A program made the position numbers and the translations under genes. The notes under the pieces were generated by a model, which was not told where the DNA came from, did not search any database, and was given only the letters and a program-made list of their open reading frames with translations. This document shows, one piece after another, positions 22,210-33,512 of a DNA stretch of 64,000 bases. Each line of letters opens with the position of its first letter. Position 1 is the first letter of the stretch. Where the stretch lies: assembly GCA_002890675.1 (NCBI GenBank), contig PEFW01000010.1:1-64000 (forward strand). Reading direction: 5' to 3'. The DNA is from Candidatus Methylaffinis lahnbergensis (GTDB lineage Bacteria; Pseudomonadota; Alphaproteobacteria; Rhizobiales; Beijerinckiaceae).

Positions 22210-22825
22210 AGTTGAACAACCGCTTCCAACAGCTGCAGTCCTCCTTAACGGGCTTCACATCGTTAATGCACAATACCGTGGCCGTTGCGGAAGCCGTGGG
22301 CGCTGCGGCCCGGACGTCTGCCAGGATGCCTGACCGCCAAGTCTGCCAATTCTTCAGATCATTCGAATTGTTCGGCGGATTAAGCGGCGGAATAATTCTA
22401 AATTTTGTGCCCGGCGTTCCGTTTACAACTTCTACATACACCCCGTGTCGATAAGCACAACCCCAAGCTTTATTTTCATTCATTATCCCGGCATTCTGCA
22501 ATACCCAACCCCAATCGTTTTCATCATTAATGACGCAAAGCCCAGAAATGGCATGCTTGTCGGGAGATTGACAAGACGCTATAACCCAGTCATCTCCAGA
22601 TCTATTTTCGACAGGCCTTCGATTACTATATTGCTGATTGATTGGCGTTACATCGTTATTCGTTGTATTGACAATTTGAGTACCTCCAAAAAATTCTATT
22701 TCAGTTTGAGAAACTTTAACCGAAGAAAAACCGAAACACTTGGCGGCCGCCATAAACGATACGCCAGCAACGATAGCCATTAACCAAAATGCGATAATCT
22801 GCTTTGCAGTCACTTGACGCCCCAC
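22208..22825 (-). CDS. Hypothetical protein with N-terminal TM/signal segment, Cys-containing C-terminus
   Basis: 205 aa; QIIAFWLMAIVAGVSFMAAAKCFGF hydrophobic segment; more AT-rich than neighbours; lies inside the direct-repeat-flanked insert. Confidence 0.6.
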   Translation of the reverse strand: MGRQVTAKQIIAFWLMAIVAGVSFMAAAKCFGFSSVKVSQTEIEFFGGTQIVNTTNNDVTPINQQYSNRRPVENRSGDDWVIASCQSPDKHAISGLCVINDENDWGWVLQNAGIMNENKAWGCAYRHGVYVEVVNGTPGTKFRIIPPLNPPNNSNDLKNWQTWRSGILADVRAAAPTASATATVLCINDVKPVKEDCSCWKRLFN

Positions 22826-23074
22826 GTCCGCAATCTGGCCAAGTATCTTATCTTATACAGCAAGCAGACGTGTGGCAAATGACCACTGGGAAAGTCTCTC
22901 GCTGGCGCAACGCAGCCCAATGCCGACTTTCCCGAGCCCACTCGGCGCTTTCGCAAGCCCTGTTGCGTCACCGCGCCAGCCACCGCGATAGACCGCGACC
23001 TTCGGATGCAGCTTTGTCGTCTGGTCGCTTTGTTAGACGGCGCATTAGAAAAGCTTCATCGATTGTAGGCCGGT

Positions 23075-23143
23075 CACGCCGCCTGTGAATTAGCGGGGAC
23101 AAGCGCGATAAGCCTTTACGAGGCGCGCCGAATCCGGGCATTT
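23075..23143. repeat. Downstream copy of the imperfect direct repeat, immediately upstream of dnaG
   Basis: See 22143..22209. Confidence 0.85.
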
Positions 23144-23159
23144 GATCCTGGGCACCGCC

Positions 23160-25115
23160 ATGCGATTTCCGCCGTCCTTTCTCGACGAGATTAAAGCCAG
23201 GCTTCCGGTATCGGAAGTTGTGCGCAACCGCGTCAAACTGACGAGAGCAGGGCGCGAATGGAAAGGGCTTTCGCCCTTCAACGCGGAAAAAACGCCGTCC
23301 TTCTTTGTCAATGACCAAAAAATGGCCTGGTTCGACTTTTCCGCCGGCAAAAACGGCAATATTTTCGATTTTGTGATGGCGACAGAGGGACTTTCGTTCC
23401 CCGACGCGGTCGAGCGTCTCGCGCGTGGCGCCGGGCTTGCCCTCCCGCAAGCCTCGCCCGAGGCCGAGGCCCAAGAAAAGACGCGGAATAACCTGCATGA
23501 GGTGCTGGCACGCGCGGCGTCCTATTTTTCCGCCCGGCTTGCCGGCGGACAGGGAGGAGCGGCCCGCGCATACCTCGCGGGGCGCGGCGTCGATGCCTGG
23601 CTGCAAGGCCGGTTTGGCTTGGGCTACGCCTTGCCGGAAAAATATGCCTTGCGGGACCATCTCGCCGGTACGGGGGTGCCGGTGCCAACGATGATCGAGG
23701 CTGGGCTTTTGATCCATGGTGAGGACATCGCGCTTCCCTACGATCGTTTTCGTGATCGAATTATGTTTCCAATCCACGATCCCTTGGGCCGGGTCATCGC
23801 GTTTGGCGCGCGCGCCCTCGGCCCCGATGCAGAGCCGAAATATCTGAACTCCCCGGAGACCGCGCTCTTCCATAAAGGCGCCATTCTTTACAATCACCAT
23901 CATGCGCGAAAGGCCGCGCACACGGGCGGACAAGTCATTGCCGTCGAAGGCTATGTCGATGTTATCGCGATGACATCGGCGGGTTTCGATGCCACGGTGG
24001 CGCCGCTCGGGACCGCCTTGACGCCAGATCAATGCGAGCTTTTGTGGAAAATGGCGGAGGAGCCGATCCTTTGCTTCGATGGAGATAGGGCCGGGCGCAA
24101 TGCGGCGTACCGGGCGGTCGACATGGCGCTGCCCCTGATCGGGCCCGGCCGCTCGCTCGGCTTCGCGCTTTTGCCCGAAGGCCAGGATCCCGACGATCTC
24201 GCCCGCACCAGCGGGCGCGAAGCGGTTTCGCAGTTGCTTTCTCGCGCGCTGCCGCTCGCGGACCTCATCTGGGTGCGGGAAACCGAAAACAAGATTTTTG
24301 CCACGCCGGAACGCCGCGCCGGGCTCGAGCGGCGGCTTAGTGAAATCGCCCGCGAGATCAGGGACGAGGCGCTGCGCCGCCATTACCAGGCGGCATTCAA
24401 GGAACGGCTCTTTCAATTTTTCGGACGCGGCGGCTATCGCCCGTTCGCGGCGGCCAACGCCACGCGGACGGGCAGACCCAAAACCGCATGGCAAAGGTCG
24501 AGCGAGCCAAAAAGCAATTTGGCGGCGGCGCCGCTGGTCAGTCGGAGCCTCGCGAAATCTCCGCTGTTGCGCCCGGGAGAGCCTCGCCTTCCCCCGCGCG
24601 ACGGGCTGATTTTATTGCTGCTTCTCAATCATCCGAGGTTGATCGGCCGGCATATCGAGGATCTGGCCCAGATCGCGTTTTCAAGCGCCGAAGCGGGCGC
24701 GTTGCGCGATGCGCTTCTCGCTTCCGCCGCCGCGGCGGATCTTCCCGCGGAGGCCCGTGCCGAGCCAAACCCGGATGCGCCAAGCCTTCGCGCCGCCGTC
24801 GAAGGCCAAGGTTTCGGAGCGATCCTGCAACAACTCGACGGAATGGCGGCGCATGCGTCGCATTGGTATGCCAAAGCTGGAGCCGCCGACGCCGACGCCG
24901 GCGAAGTCTTGAAGCAAGCCTTGAACTTGCACCGCCGGGCAAGGACGTTACATAGGGAGTTGCAATTGGCTGAATTGGCTCTAGGTAAGGACTCCAGCGA
25001 GGCCAATCTCGGCCGTCTCAAGGATATTCAGGCGCAATTGTCGGCGCTCGGCGGGATCGAGGCCGCGGTGGAAGGCTTCGGAGCGCAATCAGGGCGCCCG
25101 CGCGGAACCTTATGA
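23160..25115 (+). CDS. dnaG: DNA primase
   Basis: MRFPPSFLDEIKARLPVSEVVRNRVKLTRAGREWKGLSPFNAEKTPSFFVND; VEGYVDVIAM; FDGDRAGRNAA. Confidence 0.96.
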   Translation: MRFPPSFLDEIKARLPVSEVVRNRVKLTRAGREWKGLSPFNAEKTPSFFVNDQKMAWFDFSAGKNGNIFDFVMATEGLSFPDAVERLARGAGLALPQASPEAEAQEKTRNNLHEVLARAASYFSARLAGGQGGAARAYLAGRGVDAWLQGRFGLGYALPEKYALRDHLAGTGVPVPTMIEAGLLIHGEDIALPYDRFRDRIMFPIHDPLGRVIAFGARALGPDAEPKYLNSPETALFHKGAILYNHHHARKAAHTGGQVIAVEGYVDVIAMTSAGFDATVAPLGTALTPDQCELLWKMAEEPILCFDGDRAGRNAAYRAVDMALPLIGPGRSLGFALLPEGQDPDDLARTSGREAVSQLLSRALPLADLIWVRETENKIFATPERRAGLERRLSEIAREIRDEALRRHYQAAFKERLFQFFGRGGYRPFAAANATRTGRPKTAWQRSSEPKSNLAAAPLVSRSLAKSPLLRPGEPRLPPRDGLILLLLLNHPRLIGRHIEDLAQIAFSSAEAGALRDALLASAAAADLPAEARAEPNPDAPSLRAAVEGQGFGAILQQLDGMAAHASHWYAKAGAADADAGEVLKQALNLHRRARTLHRELQLAELALGKDSSEANLGRLKDIQAQLSALGGIEAAVEGFGAQSGRPRGTL

Positions 25116-25398
25116 GCGGCTGGGGGGAGCGGGACGCTGTTTTAGCGGCAGGTAGCGCATGCCTGGAAACAGAGGCGGCGCCGGGACTGAATTTTCTAAG
25201 ATGAACGGTTGAAGCACGCTGCGCGGAGACGGTGTTGCAGAGGGGCTTTGACCGCCCATCCGCTCTTTTTTGAGGTGCAGGGGCGCGCTGCCTTCGAGCT
25301 GCGGGGCGCCGCGTCCAGGACGGACAAGGCCTTGGTTCAAGCAAGCCCTTGCGCAAGGAAACGTCTGCCGTAATTTTCCTCGGATTTGGAGGTCTTTG

Positions 25399-27450
25399 AT
25401 GGCGAAAAAGGACAGTGCGAATCCCGGCGCGGAACGTGGCGCGGTCGAAGTCGCCGACGGCCCCTTGCTCGATCTCACCGATGCCGCGGTCAAGCGGATG
25501 ATCAAGCTCGCCAAGAAGCGGGGCTTTGTTACTTACGCGGAATTGAATGCCGTGCTTCCGTCCGAGGAAGTCAATTCCGAGCAAATCGAAGACATTTTGG
25601 CGATGCTGAGCGAGATGGGCATCAATGTCATCGAGAACGAGGAACACGACGATGTATCGCCCGAGGAATCCGCCGAGGAAGATGAAGCGGAGGGCGGCGA
25701 CCTGATCGAGGCCGCGCAGGCGAAGGCGGTCACCGCCCGTTCGTCCGAACCGGCCGATCGCACCGACGACCCGGTCAGGATGTATCTGCGCGAAATGGGC
25801 TCCGTCGAACTCTTGTCGCGCGAGGGCGAAATCGCCATCGCCAAGCGCATCGAGGCTGGCCGCGAGGCGATGATCGCGGGACTTTGCGAAAGCCCGCTCA
25901 CCTTTCAGGCAATCATTATTTGGCGCGACGAAGTGAACGACAGCAAGGTTCCGTTGCGCGACATCATCGATCTTGAAGCGACTTATGCCGGTCCCGATGG
26001 CAAGAACACGCCCAAGATCGACATGACGGCGCCAGGAGCCGCCGAGGCGCTGGCCGCGCAACAGGCGCCGGCGATCGCACCGCTTGACCCGCCCGCGCGG
26101 CTGCAGCCGGCAAGTGAGGACGGCGGCCTCGATGCGCCAATTCCCGAAGAGGCCTTCGACGAGGAAGACGACATGGACAACTCGGTCTCCCTGTCGGCGA
26201 TGGAGGCTGAACTCAAGCCCAAGGTTCTGGAAACGTTCGAAAGGGTCGCCAGCGCCTATAAAAAACTCAGGCGTCTGCAGGATCAAAACGTCGTCAACAA
26301 GCTGAGGAACGAAACCCTAACCCCGTCCCAGGAGCGCAAATACAAAACGCTCAAAAAGGAAATCGTCGCCTACGTCAAATCGCTTTCGCTCAATCCGAAC
26401 CGGATCGAGGCACTGGTCGATCAGCTTTACGACATCAACAAGCGCTTGATCGGGCTCGAGACAAGGCTGTTGCGGCTGGCCGAAGGTTCCGGTGTCAGGC
26501 GCGAGGATTTTCTCAAAAATTACCAGAATTCCGAGCTCGACCCGAAATGGCTTTTGCGGGTGTCGAAACTCGGCGGCCGCGGCTGGAAGGATTTCGTTGC
26601 CCGCGCGAAGGAGCAGATCAAGGAGCTGCTTTCGGAAATTCACGGGCTCGCGACCGAGACGGGCCTCGAGATTCAGGAATTTCGCCGAATCGTCCACCTG
26701 GTTCAAAAGGGCGAGCGAGAGGCGCGTCAAGCCAAGAAGGAGATGGTAGAGGCGAACCTCCGCCTCGTGATTTCGATCGCCAAGAAATACACCAACCGCG
26801 GCCTGCAATTCTTGGATTTGATTCAAGAGGGCAATATCGGCCTGATGAAGGCCGTCGATAAATTCGAGTACAGGCGCGGCTACAAATTCTCGACCTATGC
26901 GACCTGGTGGATAAGGCAGGCGATCACCCGCAGCATTGCCGATCAAGCAAGAACGATCCGCATCCCGGTGCATATGATCGAGACGATCAACAAGATCGTG
27001 CGGACCTCGCGCCAGATGCTGCATGAGATCGGCCGCGAACCGACGCCCGAGGAACTCGCGGAAAAACTCGCGATGCCGCTCGAAAAAGTGCGCAAGGTTT
27101 TGAAGATCGCCAAGGAGCCGGTCTCGCTCGAAACCCCGATCGGCGACGAGGAGGATTCCCATCTTGGCGATTTCATCGAGGACAAGAATGCGATTTTGCC
27201 GATCGACGCCGCGATCCAATCGAATCTTCGCGAGACGACAACCCGCGTGCTCGCCTCCTTGACGCCGCGCGAAGAGCGCGTGTTGCGCATGCGCTTCGGG
27301 ATTGGCATGAACACCGATCATACGCTGGAGGAAGTCGGCCAGCAATTCTCGGTGACGCGGGAACGCATTCGCCAGATCGAAGCCAAGGCGCTCCGCAAGC
27401 TGAAACATCCCTCGCGCTCGCGGAAGCTCCGGAGTTTCTTGGACAATTGA
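25399..27450 (+). CDS. rpoD: RNA polymerase sigma factor RpoD
   Basis: [65 protein letters not shown]-terminal [34 protein letters not shown]. Confidence 0.97.
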   Translation: MAKKDSANPGAERGAVEVADGPLLDLTDAAVKRMIKLAKKRGFVTYAELNAVLPSEEVNSEQIEDILAMLSEMGINVIENEEHDDVSPEESAEEDEAEGGDLIEAAQAKAVTARSSEPADRTDDPVRMYLREMGSVELLSREGEIAIAKRIEAGREAMIAGLCESPLTFQAIIIWRDEVNDSKVPLRDIIDLEATYAGPDGKNTPKIDMTAPGAAEALAAQQAPAIAPLDPPARLQPASEDGGLDAPIPEEAFDEEDDMDNSVSLSAMEAELKPKVLETFERVASAYKKLRRLQDQNVVNKLRNETLTPSQERKYKTLKKEIVAYVKSLSLNPNRIEALVDQLYDINKRLIGLETRLLRLAEGSGVRREDFLKNYQNSELDPKWLLRVSKLGGRGWKDFVARAKEQIKELLSEIHGLATETGLEIQEFRRIVHLVQKGEREARQAKKEMVEANLRLVISIAKKYTNRGLQFLDLIQEGNIGLMKAVDKFEYRRGYKFSTYATWWIRQAITRSIADQARTIRIPVHMIETINKIVRTSRQMLHEIGREPTPEELAEKLAMPLEKVRKVLKIAKEPVSLETPIGDEEDSHLGDFIEDKNAILPIDAAIQSNLRETTTRVLASLTPREERVLRMRFGIGMNTDHTLEEVGQQFSVTRERIRQIEAKALRKLKHPSRSRKLRSFLDN

Positions 27451-27528
27451 TATGAGTTGATTGACGTTTCCGCCACCCGTCGGAACGGGACATCGCGCGA
27501 ACAGACGTTGGGCAGTGGCCTGGAGCCG

Positions 27529-28626
27529 GTGTACGGATTTAATGTCGCACGCCGAGGGTTGGCCATTGCGGTCACCGCCTTATTCCTCGGACATGCGCTC
27601 TCGACGGCCGCCCTCGCACAGTCGAGCGGCACGGGCGGCATGGCGCTGGATGGCAGGGAGCATCCCGGTTCTCCGATCACTGGGTGGACCGGGAACATCT
27701 CCCCGACGGATCCTTATTCCGACGGCCCCGGCAAGGGAGCCTGGATCACCAAAGCAGGCATGATCCATTCCCGCAGCGAGGTCGCGGTCGCCGAAGTCGG
27801 GGGGAAAATGTATGTCCTCGGCGGCTATGCGGATGGCAATGTGGCCCAACCGCTCAACGAGGAGTATGATCCGAATCGCGATATGTGGCGAGAACGGGCT
27901 AACCTGCCGCGCGGGGCCAACCACATCGCCGCCGTCGGTCTCGACGGGAAGCTCTATGCGATTGGCGGTTTCTCGCAGCAGAACTTCAACGCGATCGCCG
28001 ATGTCTCCGTGTTTGATCCGGCTACCAATAGCTGGACGGCGGCTGCGCCCCTGCCTCAACCGCTGGGCTCCATGGCCGCCGCCGCCGTCGATGGCGTGAT
28101 TCATGCGATCGGCGGCGCTACTGGCACGACAAACGATAACCGCCATACGATCGCGGTGCACTATATTTACGACCCGAAGACCAACAAATGGACTGAGTCG
28201 ACACCGCTTCCTTTTCCTCGAGAGCATTTCAATCTCATCGCGCTTGGCGGAAAGCTGTACGCGTTCGGGGGTCGCATGGAGAACTTCTCGCAGAACATGC
28301 AGACAGTCTATTCGCTCGACTTGAAGGAAAAGGGAGCGACCTGGCGGGCCCTGCCGCTTATGCCGATCGCGCGAAGCGGCACTCAAGCAGCGGTTCTCGA
28401 TTACAAGATATTCGTTTTCGGGGGCGAGCGGTTCGGGCGCGTCTTCAATGCCACGGAAATGTTCGACCCGGTCACGGACCGGTGGAGCGACCTCACGCCG
28501 ATGCCCGTCGGCAGGCACGGCACCGGAGCTGTCACGCTCCACAATATGATCTTCATTCCGGGCGGGGGGCCTCTGAACGGAGGAGAAGCCCAGACGAATG
28601 CCAATCAAGTGTTTGTCTATCCCTAA
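27529..28626 (+). CDS. Exported Kelch-repeat beta-propeller protein
   Basis: Signal peptide; repeated VGGKMYVLGGYADG, LDGKLYAIGGFS, VDGVIHAIGGATG, LGGKLYAFGGRM, DYKIFVFGGERF. Start codon uncertain (GTG 27529 proposed). Confidence 0.82.
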   Translation: MYGFNVARRGLAIAVTALFLGHALSTAALAQSSGTGGMALDGREHPGSPITGWTGNISPTDPYSDGPGKGAWITKAGMIHSRSEVAVAEVGGKMYVLGGYADGNVAQPLNEEYDPNRDMWRERANLPRGANHIAAVGLDGKLYAIGGFSQQNFNAIADVSVFDPATNSWTAAAPLPQPLGSMAAAAVDGVIHAIGGATGTTNDNRHTIAVHYIYDPKTNKWTESTPLPFPREHFNLIALGGKLYAFGGRMENFSQNMQTVYSLDLKEKGATWRALPLMPIARSGTQAAVLDYKIFVFGGERFGRVFNATEMFDPVTDRWSDLTPMPVGRHGTGAVTLHNMIFIPGGGPLNGGEAQTNANQVFVYP

Positions 28627-28665
28627 GCGGCGTCGTGAGGTTCCCACGAAGATAGGTGCGATCAT

Positions 28666-29734
28666 GGCAAACTCGAACTTGTCGCGGCGATCATGGGCGA
28701 CCAGCCCGCAGGTATTGCCGTCAGTGGGCAGGGTCGCATCTTCGTAGCCTTTCCCCGGCACGATGGCGATGTCGCCTATGCTGTTGGCGAGATCAAGGAC
28801 GGCCAGATCCGTCCCTTCCCGAATCTGCAGGTCAACAGGGCGGGCGGCCGGTCGCTCGACTTGCTGTTTTCGGTTCAAAGCCTGTTGGTCGATACGTCCG
28901 ATCGGCTCTGGATGCTGGACACTGGCGTCACCAAGGTCGGGGAAGCGCCGATACCCGGAGGACCGAAACTTGTTGTCGTCGATTTGAATACGGATCACGT
29001 GGTCCGCACGATGCCGATTCCGGGGGATGGCCTAGTCTTGCAAAGCGCCCTGAAGGACTTTCGGATTGATTTCCGACGCGGTCGGGGGGCATGGCCTTCA
29101 TCACGGATAGCGCCCCAGGCGCCGAGGCGCTAATCATTCTCGATCTGGCGACCGGCAAGGCTGTTCGACGCCTGGACGGAGCAGTCCAAGTCCGCTCTAC
29201 GTCGGATATTACTCCGATCGTGGGATCACAGCCGCTCCTGGACTGGTCGGGCCAGGGCGCACCGCGGCCATTTGCGGTTGGCCTCAATGGGCTGGAACTG
29301 AGTGCCGACGGCGAGACCCTCTACTTTAATAGCTTCACGGGCCGGCATCTCTACGCCATCTCCACCGTTGCCTTGTGTGATCCCGCGATCTCCAACGAAG
29401 AATTGGCGCGGAGGATCAAGCTGGTCGGCAGCATCGGTGTCGCGGGACATCTATCGATCGATTCCGATGGACCCTCTATGTCATGGACATGGAACAGAAC
29501 GCCGTCTTTCGGCGCGCGCCCGATGGACGGGTGGAGACTATCGTCGCCGATCCCCGCCTCATGTGGCCTGACACCCTGGCGATCGGGCCGGACGAATATC
29601 TCTATGTGACCTCTTCCCAGCATGACAGACGGCCGCAATTCCATGACGGCGAGGATCTTAGGGAACGGCCTTTCGCCGTCTATCGCGTATTCGTGGGCGC
29701 GGGCCCGGTGCGGCCAGGTCGGAGTGACGGATGA
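28666..29734 (+). pseudogene. Major royal jelly protein/SMP-30-like beta-propeller gene split over three frames
   Basis: Continuous homology-like reading only across frames: ...LKDFRID / MAFITDSAPGAEALIILDLATGKAVRRLDG...HLSIDSDG / LYVMDMEQNAVFRRAPDGRVETIVADPRLMWPDTLAIGPDEYLYVTSSQ. Confidence 0.75.
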
Positions 29735-29890
29735 AACAGGATCTGGGCCAGTCCGCCATGAGAGAGGGCCCGCAAGGGAGCGCATCGCGGTGGACCATGG
29801 CCCTTGCGAGCTCAAGCGCTCAGCAAGTGCTCCAGGGTTTTGGGATCGCGGCGTGTTGCGCGAAAGCGGCCGCGACAAAATTGTCCAGGC

Positions 29891-31771
29891 TCATTTTCCG
29901 CGAAGCGGCGGCGGGCTTTCCGCGATGCGGACAAAACCTTGCGCGAGCGCGAGGGGCTTTACCGCCGCTCCCCTGAAATGGCCGGTGTCGAGATCGCTTG
30001 ACGGCGTGGCATTGAAGGCCGAGACATAAGCCGCCGAAGGCCGGTTCGAAAGCGCATCGGGAATGTTGCGGGCCGCCAGGCGCAGGCCGGTGAAGGACTG
30101 TCCAAGGATCGACTGCGCCGGGAAACTCGCGGTTGAAATATCGCCGGCGAGACCGCGAAGTTTGGCCCGGTCGAGGCGCGCCGCCGCGACAGGCGATTGC
30201 ATGGCCGGTCCGCTCATGGTGTTGCCCGGTGTCTTGCTCGGCACCGCTCCGCGCGGATCTTCCACCGGTGTCTCCGATGCGAACGCAAGCACCTGCTTTG
30301 GCACGCCGGCGCGATCCTTGGGCCCTTGGGTTATCACAACAGGGAGATTTGCCGCGCGTGCCAAGGGCGACTTTGCGCTTGACGCCGCGGCGTCACTCAT
30401 CGTTTCGCTCTTGGAAGCCTGCGCACCACCTTCGCCTTGAGTCTGAACGGCCGCGAGTGCGGCCAAGCGGGTAGCCGAGGCCGGCCGAGCGGGCGGGGTG
30501 GGCATATCGGCGAAGGCGACCGCGACATCGCCTGGCTGCCTTGGACGGGGAAGCGGAACGGGCGCTGTTGCCGCGGAGGCGGCGCCTTTGCCGATCTTTT
30601 CTTTCAAGCTATCCGCCGCCTCCGCCTCCCGCTCTTGCCGCTCGTCGCGGCCTTGCTCGTTTGCCGCGCGGTTGCCGCGCAAACTTGGGGCGGAGCCCAA
30701 ATCCGCGACGCGTCTCCGGTCCGCTTCTGCCGGGCTTGGCTCGTTTTGGGGCGAATTTTTGCCTGGCGCGGAGGCCGGAGCGTCGGGTGCCCGCGCGTTG
30801 CCGCGATCTGCGGGCACGCCTGGATTTCCGGGCGCCGCGCCGGCGGGGCTTTCGCCATTCATGCGAACCGCGGCGACCTCGGTTCCACCGTGGCGCGCGC
30901 GCGTGGGCCGGACAGCCTGCGGCTGGACCACATCGGCCTCTTCCTCTTCATCATGTTTGCCAAACAGCCAGGCGAACAATCCTCCCGATGGCGCGGCTTG
31001 TGGCACATCGGACATCACGCCGCCGCGCGAAGCGATTTCGGCGCGGGCTTCCTGATAGCGGGAAAGCATGCGCCCATCGGCGGCGAGATGGACGGTCTTG
31101 CCGTCGGGGAATAGACGCACGAGCTGATCGTAGCTCATCCGCGGCCAAGCCCTCACGCCGCCGACGTCGAGATGGACGAAGTTCGAGCTTGGATACCAGC
31201 CAACGCCGCCGCGTTGCAGACGCATGCCGATTTCGCGAATTCTTTCCATCGGCATGCCGGGCATGGTCGTATCCATCGCCCTGCCCAGTATATGCTGCGA
31301 GTGCTCGGCGACGCCGCGCGAGCGGTGGCGCAGCATCGCGTTGGTTTGGGGCGAGCGGTAGGCCGAAACGATCACGATCGGCTGGGTTGCTCCGGCGGTC
31401 CGGTAGGCCTCCCAGATCACGTCGAACAGGCGCGGGTCCATCCGGGTGCGATCGTTATTGCGCCAATCGCGCAGGAACCAATTGAGCTTTTCGAGAACCG
31501 CCGGATCATACGAGCCGTTGACGCGGAAGGTCGCCTGGATCGATTCGCCAGTATGGGAATGATAGAGGTTCAATGTGCGGGTGTCGCCGTTGGCGGCCGC
31601 CGTCTCGGTCGAGGAAGGAATGGCGATGCTCGACAAGAGCGCCGCGACTCCGGTTGCGGCAACGAGTGCGGCATATCTGATGAGAGCCGGGCGGCGGTGC
31701 GACTTTCGCAAAATGAAATCTCGCGGTTCTGGCTGGATGAAACTTGCCTTGGGAGGTGAGGCGCCGCACAT
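29891..31771 (-). CDS. DUF882 (YcbK-like, peptidase M15 fold) cell-wall protein with long low-complexity C-terminus
   Basis: RTLNLYHSHTGESIQATFRVNGSYDPAVLEKLNWFLRDWRNND; VSAYRSPQTNAMLRHRSRGVAEHSQHILGRAMD; GGVGWYPSSNFVHLDVGGVRAWPRM. Confidence 0.88.
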   Translation of the reverse strand: MCGASPPKASFIQPEPRDFILRKSHRRPALIRYAALVAATGVAALLSSIAIPSSTETAAANGDTRTLNLYHSHTGESIQATFRVNGSYDPAVLEKLNWFLRDWRNNDRTRMDPRLFDVIWEAYRTAGATQPIVIVSAYRSPQTNAMLRHRSRGVAEHSQHILGRAMDTTMPGMPMERIREIGMRLQRGGVGWYPSSNFVHLDVGGVRAWPRMSYDQLVRLFPDGKTVHLAADGRMLSRYQEARAEIASRGGVMSDVPQAAPSGGLFAWLFGKHDEEEEADVVQPQAVRPTRARHGGTEVAAVRMNGESPAGAAPGNPGVPADRGNARAPDAPASAPGKNSPQNEPSPAEADRRRVADLGSAPSLRGNRAANEQGRDERQEREAEAADSLKEKIGKGAASAATAPVPLPRPRQPGDVAVAFADMPTPPARPASATRLAALAAVQTQGEGGAQASKSETMSDAAASSAKSPLARAANLPVVITQGPKDRAGVPKQVLAFASETPVEDPRGAVPSKTPGNTMSGPAMQSPVAAARLDRAKLRGLAGDISTASFPAQSILGQSFTGLRLAARNIPDALSNRPSAAYVSAFNATPSSDLDTGHFRGAAVKPLALAQGFVRIAESPPPLRGK

Positions 31772-33047
31772 CGACGTTAAAGCGAACCTACCGATATTGA
31801 AGCGAACTCATACTAAGATTTTGCGAACTTCTGCCGCTAACGGTTAACGGCCCGTAACGCGCTCTTAAACTTCCCCTCGTTGACGAATCTTCAACCATAG
31901 CTGCCGCTATCATTCACCAAATAAAGTGGCAAATATGACGCGCCTGTGTCGGAACTGGCGCGGAGATTTCGCGGTTCGCATTTCGCTTGCGTTGTCCATT
32001 CTGTCGGCGCTGCAACTCGCGCCTCGCGCCTGCGGAATCGGGAGTCGTTTGAATCGGACGCCTGCATTGAATCCGGCACAATTCGGGCAAAGATGCCAAT
32101 CGCTTTACGGCTTCAAGTACAAAAGTTGAGCTTTTCGCAAGCGGGCCGACTAAACGGGCGCGGGTCGACCTCCGCGCAAGAATTGCATTCCACTCCCGTC
32201 AACCTCGCTTCCGCTCGTATCGCGTTGCGATTTCCGGCGTAAGGTTAGCCGCTTGTCAGTAACTTGCGGCAGCATGAAGTCCATCAGCACCTCTCATCGC
32301 GTCGGCCAGACGATAGTGATCGGGCGAAGTACCACAATTTCTCATATGATAATGCCCTATAGAGATCAGAAATGAGGTAGAAAGTGGTATGAACAACGTC
32401 ATTCCCGTTCGATCTGAAGATTTCGAGAATTGCATTCGCAGGCACTTGCCAAAATCGAACAGGACACTGATCGTCCTCAAAGGCCATCTCCTGATGCAGG
32501 TCTTGTTCAATTGCCTCGTCAGCCATCGATCGCGATCAAGGATCCGTTCAAGTGGCGGACTCAGGCGTTTTTAGAGAACGCCAGACGCCATCATGCCGAC
32601 AGGCGACGCAATGGCTGGCTCGCGAAGGCATGTCGGATCGAACTGCTCCTGAGCAAAGCGCATCAAATGCCCTTGATGCACGGAGAGTTGCCGAACGATC
32701 GTCCCGGCTTACTGTCCCCATCCCGATCGCGCGATCAAGGGGGGCGATGCATAAAAATGTCGCCCACAACAAAAGTTTAAGCCAAATTCAAAACGCCGGG
32801 TTGAACTTCCGTCGCGGCGAAATCCCGAAGGGCCTGCATCTTTATTGCGATTCGGTCTCAAAACCTGCCGCGTCGTCAATCCGGCCGGTTTTAGGATTCG
32901 CAAGGCGCAGGGGTCTATCAACCAAATTTTTTGGCCGCGAACCCATTCGCGCTTTTCCAGGAAATGTTCTAAGCAGGATGCCCCTTGGACCGGGCGCCCC
33001 GGCCAAGCCTAGCCCGTTTTGCTCCCGCGTATGGAATTTGAAATAGC

Positions 33048-33512
33048 ATGCGTAAGGTCGTTGGCGGCAAGCTCCATGGCATCCGCGTCACGGAGGCTAA
33101 TCTCGATTATCACGGCTCGATCACGCTCGATCCGGAGCATTGCGAAGCCGCCGGAATCTTGCCGCTCGAATTCGTCGAGATATGGAATAAGAATTCCGGA
33201 GCGCGTATCTCAACCTATGTTATTCTAGGTGGCCGCGGTTCGCGATGCTGCATTGTCAATGGAGCGGCGGCGCGGACCTGTCAGCGCGGCGACGAACTCA
33301 TCATCTGCAGCTCGATCTATCTGCCGGACGAAAGTATCGTCGGTCTCAGTCCCGCCGTTGTGACCTTGGACGAGGATAATAATGTCGTTGAAACTTTGCG
33401 CTATTGCGTCAGCCGGGACGGCGGGGGGCGCTATCAGTTCGCGATTCTCGACGACGCGGGAACGCAGCTCGAGACTCCGCTGCGCTCCGGTTCCAAGGAC
33501 CGGAAATATTAA
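33048..33512 (+). CDS. panD: Aspartate 1-decarboxylase
   Basis: [59 protein letters not shown] with the YxGSIT self-cleavage motif. Confidence 0.95.
   Translation: MRKVVGGKLHGIRVTEANLDYHGSITLDPEHCEAAGILPLEFVEIWNKNSGARISTYVILGGRGSRCCIVNGAAARTCQRGDELIICSSIYLPDESIVGLSPAVVTLDEDNNVVETLRYCVSRDGGGRYQFAILDDAGTQLETPLRSGSKDRKY

Noticed and set aside
22968-24494. 508-aa minus-strand ORF overlapping dnaG
   Set aside because: Antisense to a clear DNA primase; Arg/Gly-rich shadow ORF typical of high-GC DNA.
25018-26286. 422-aa minus-strand ORF over the dnaG end and rpoD
   Set aside because: Shadow ORF opposite conserved rpoD.
27580-28998. 472-aa minus-strand ORF over the Kelch and propeller genes
   Set aside because: Antisense to genes with clear motifs; low-complexity Arg/Asp composition.
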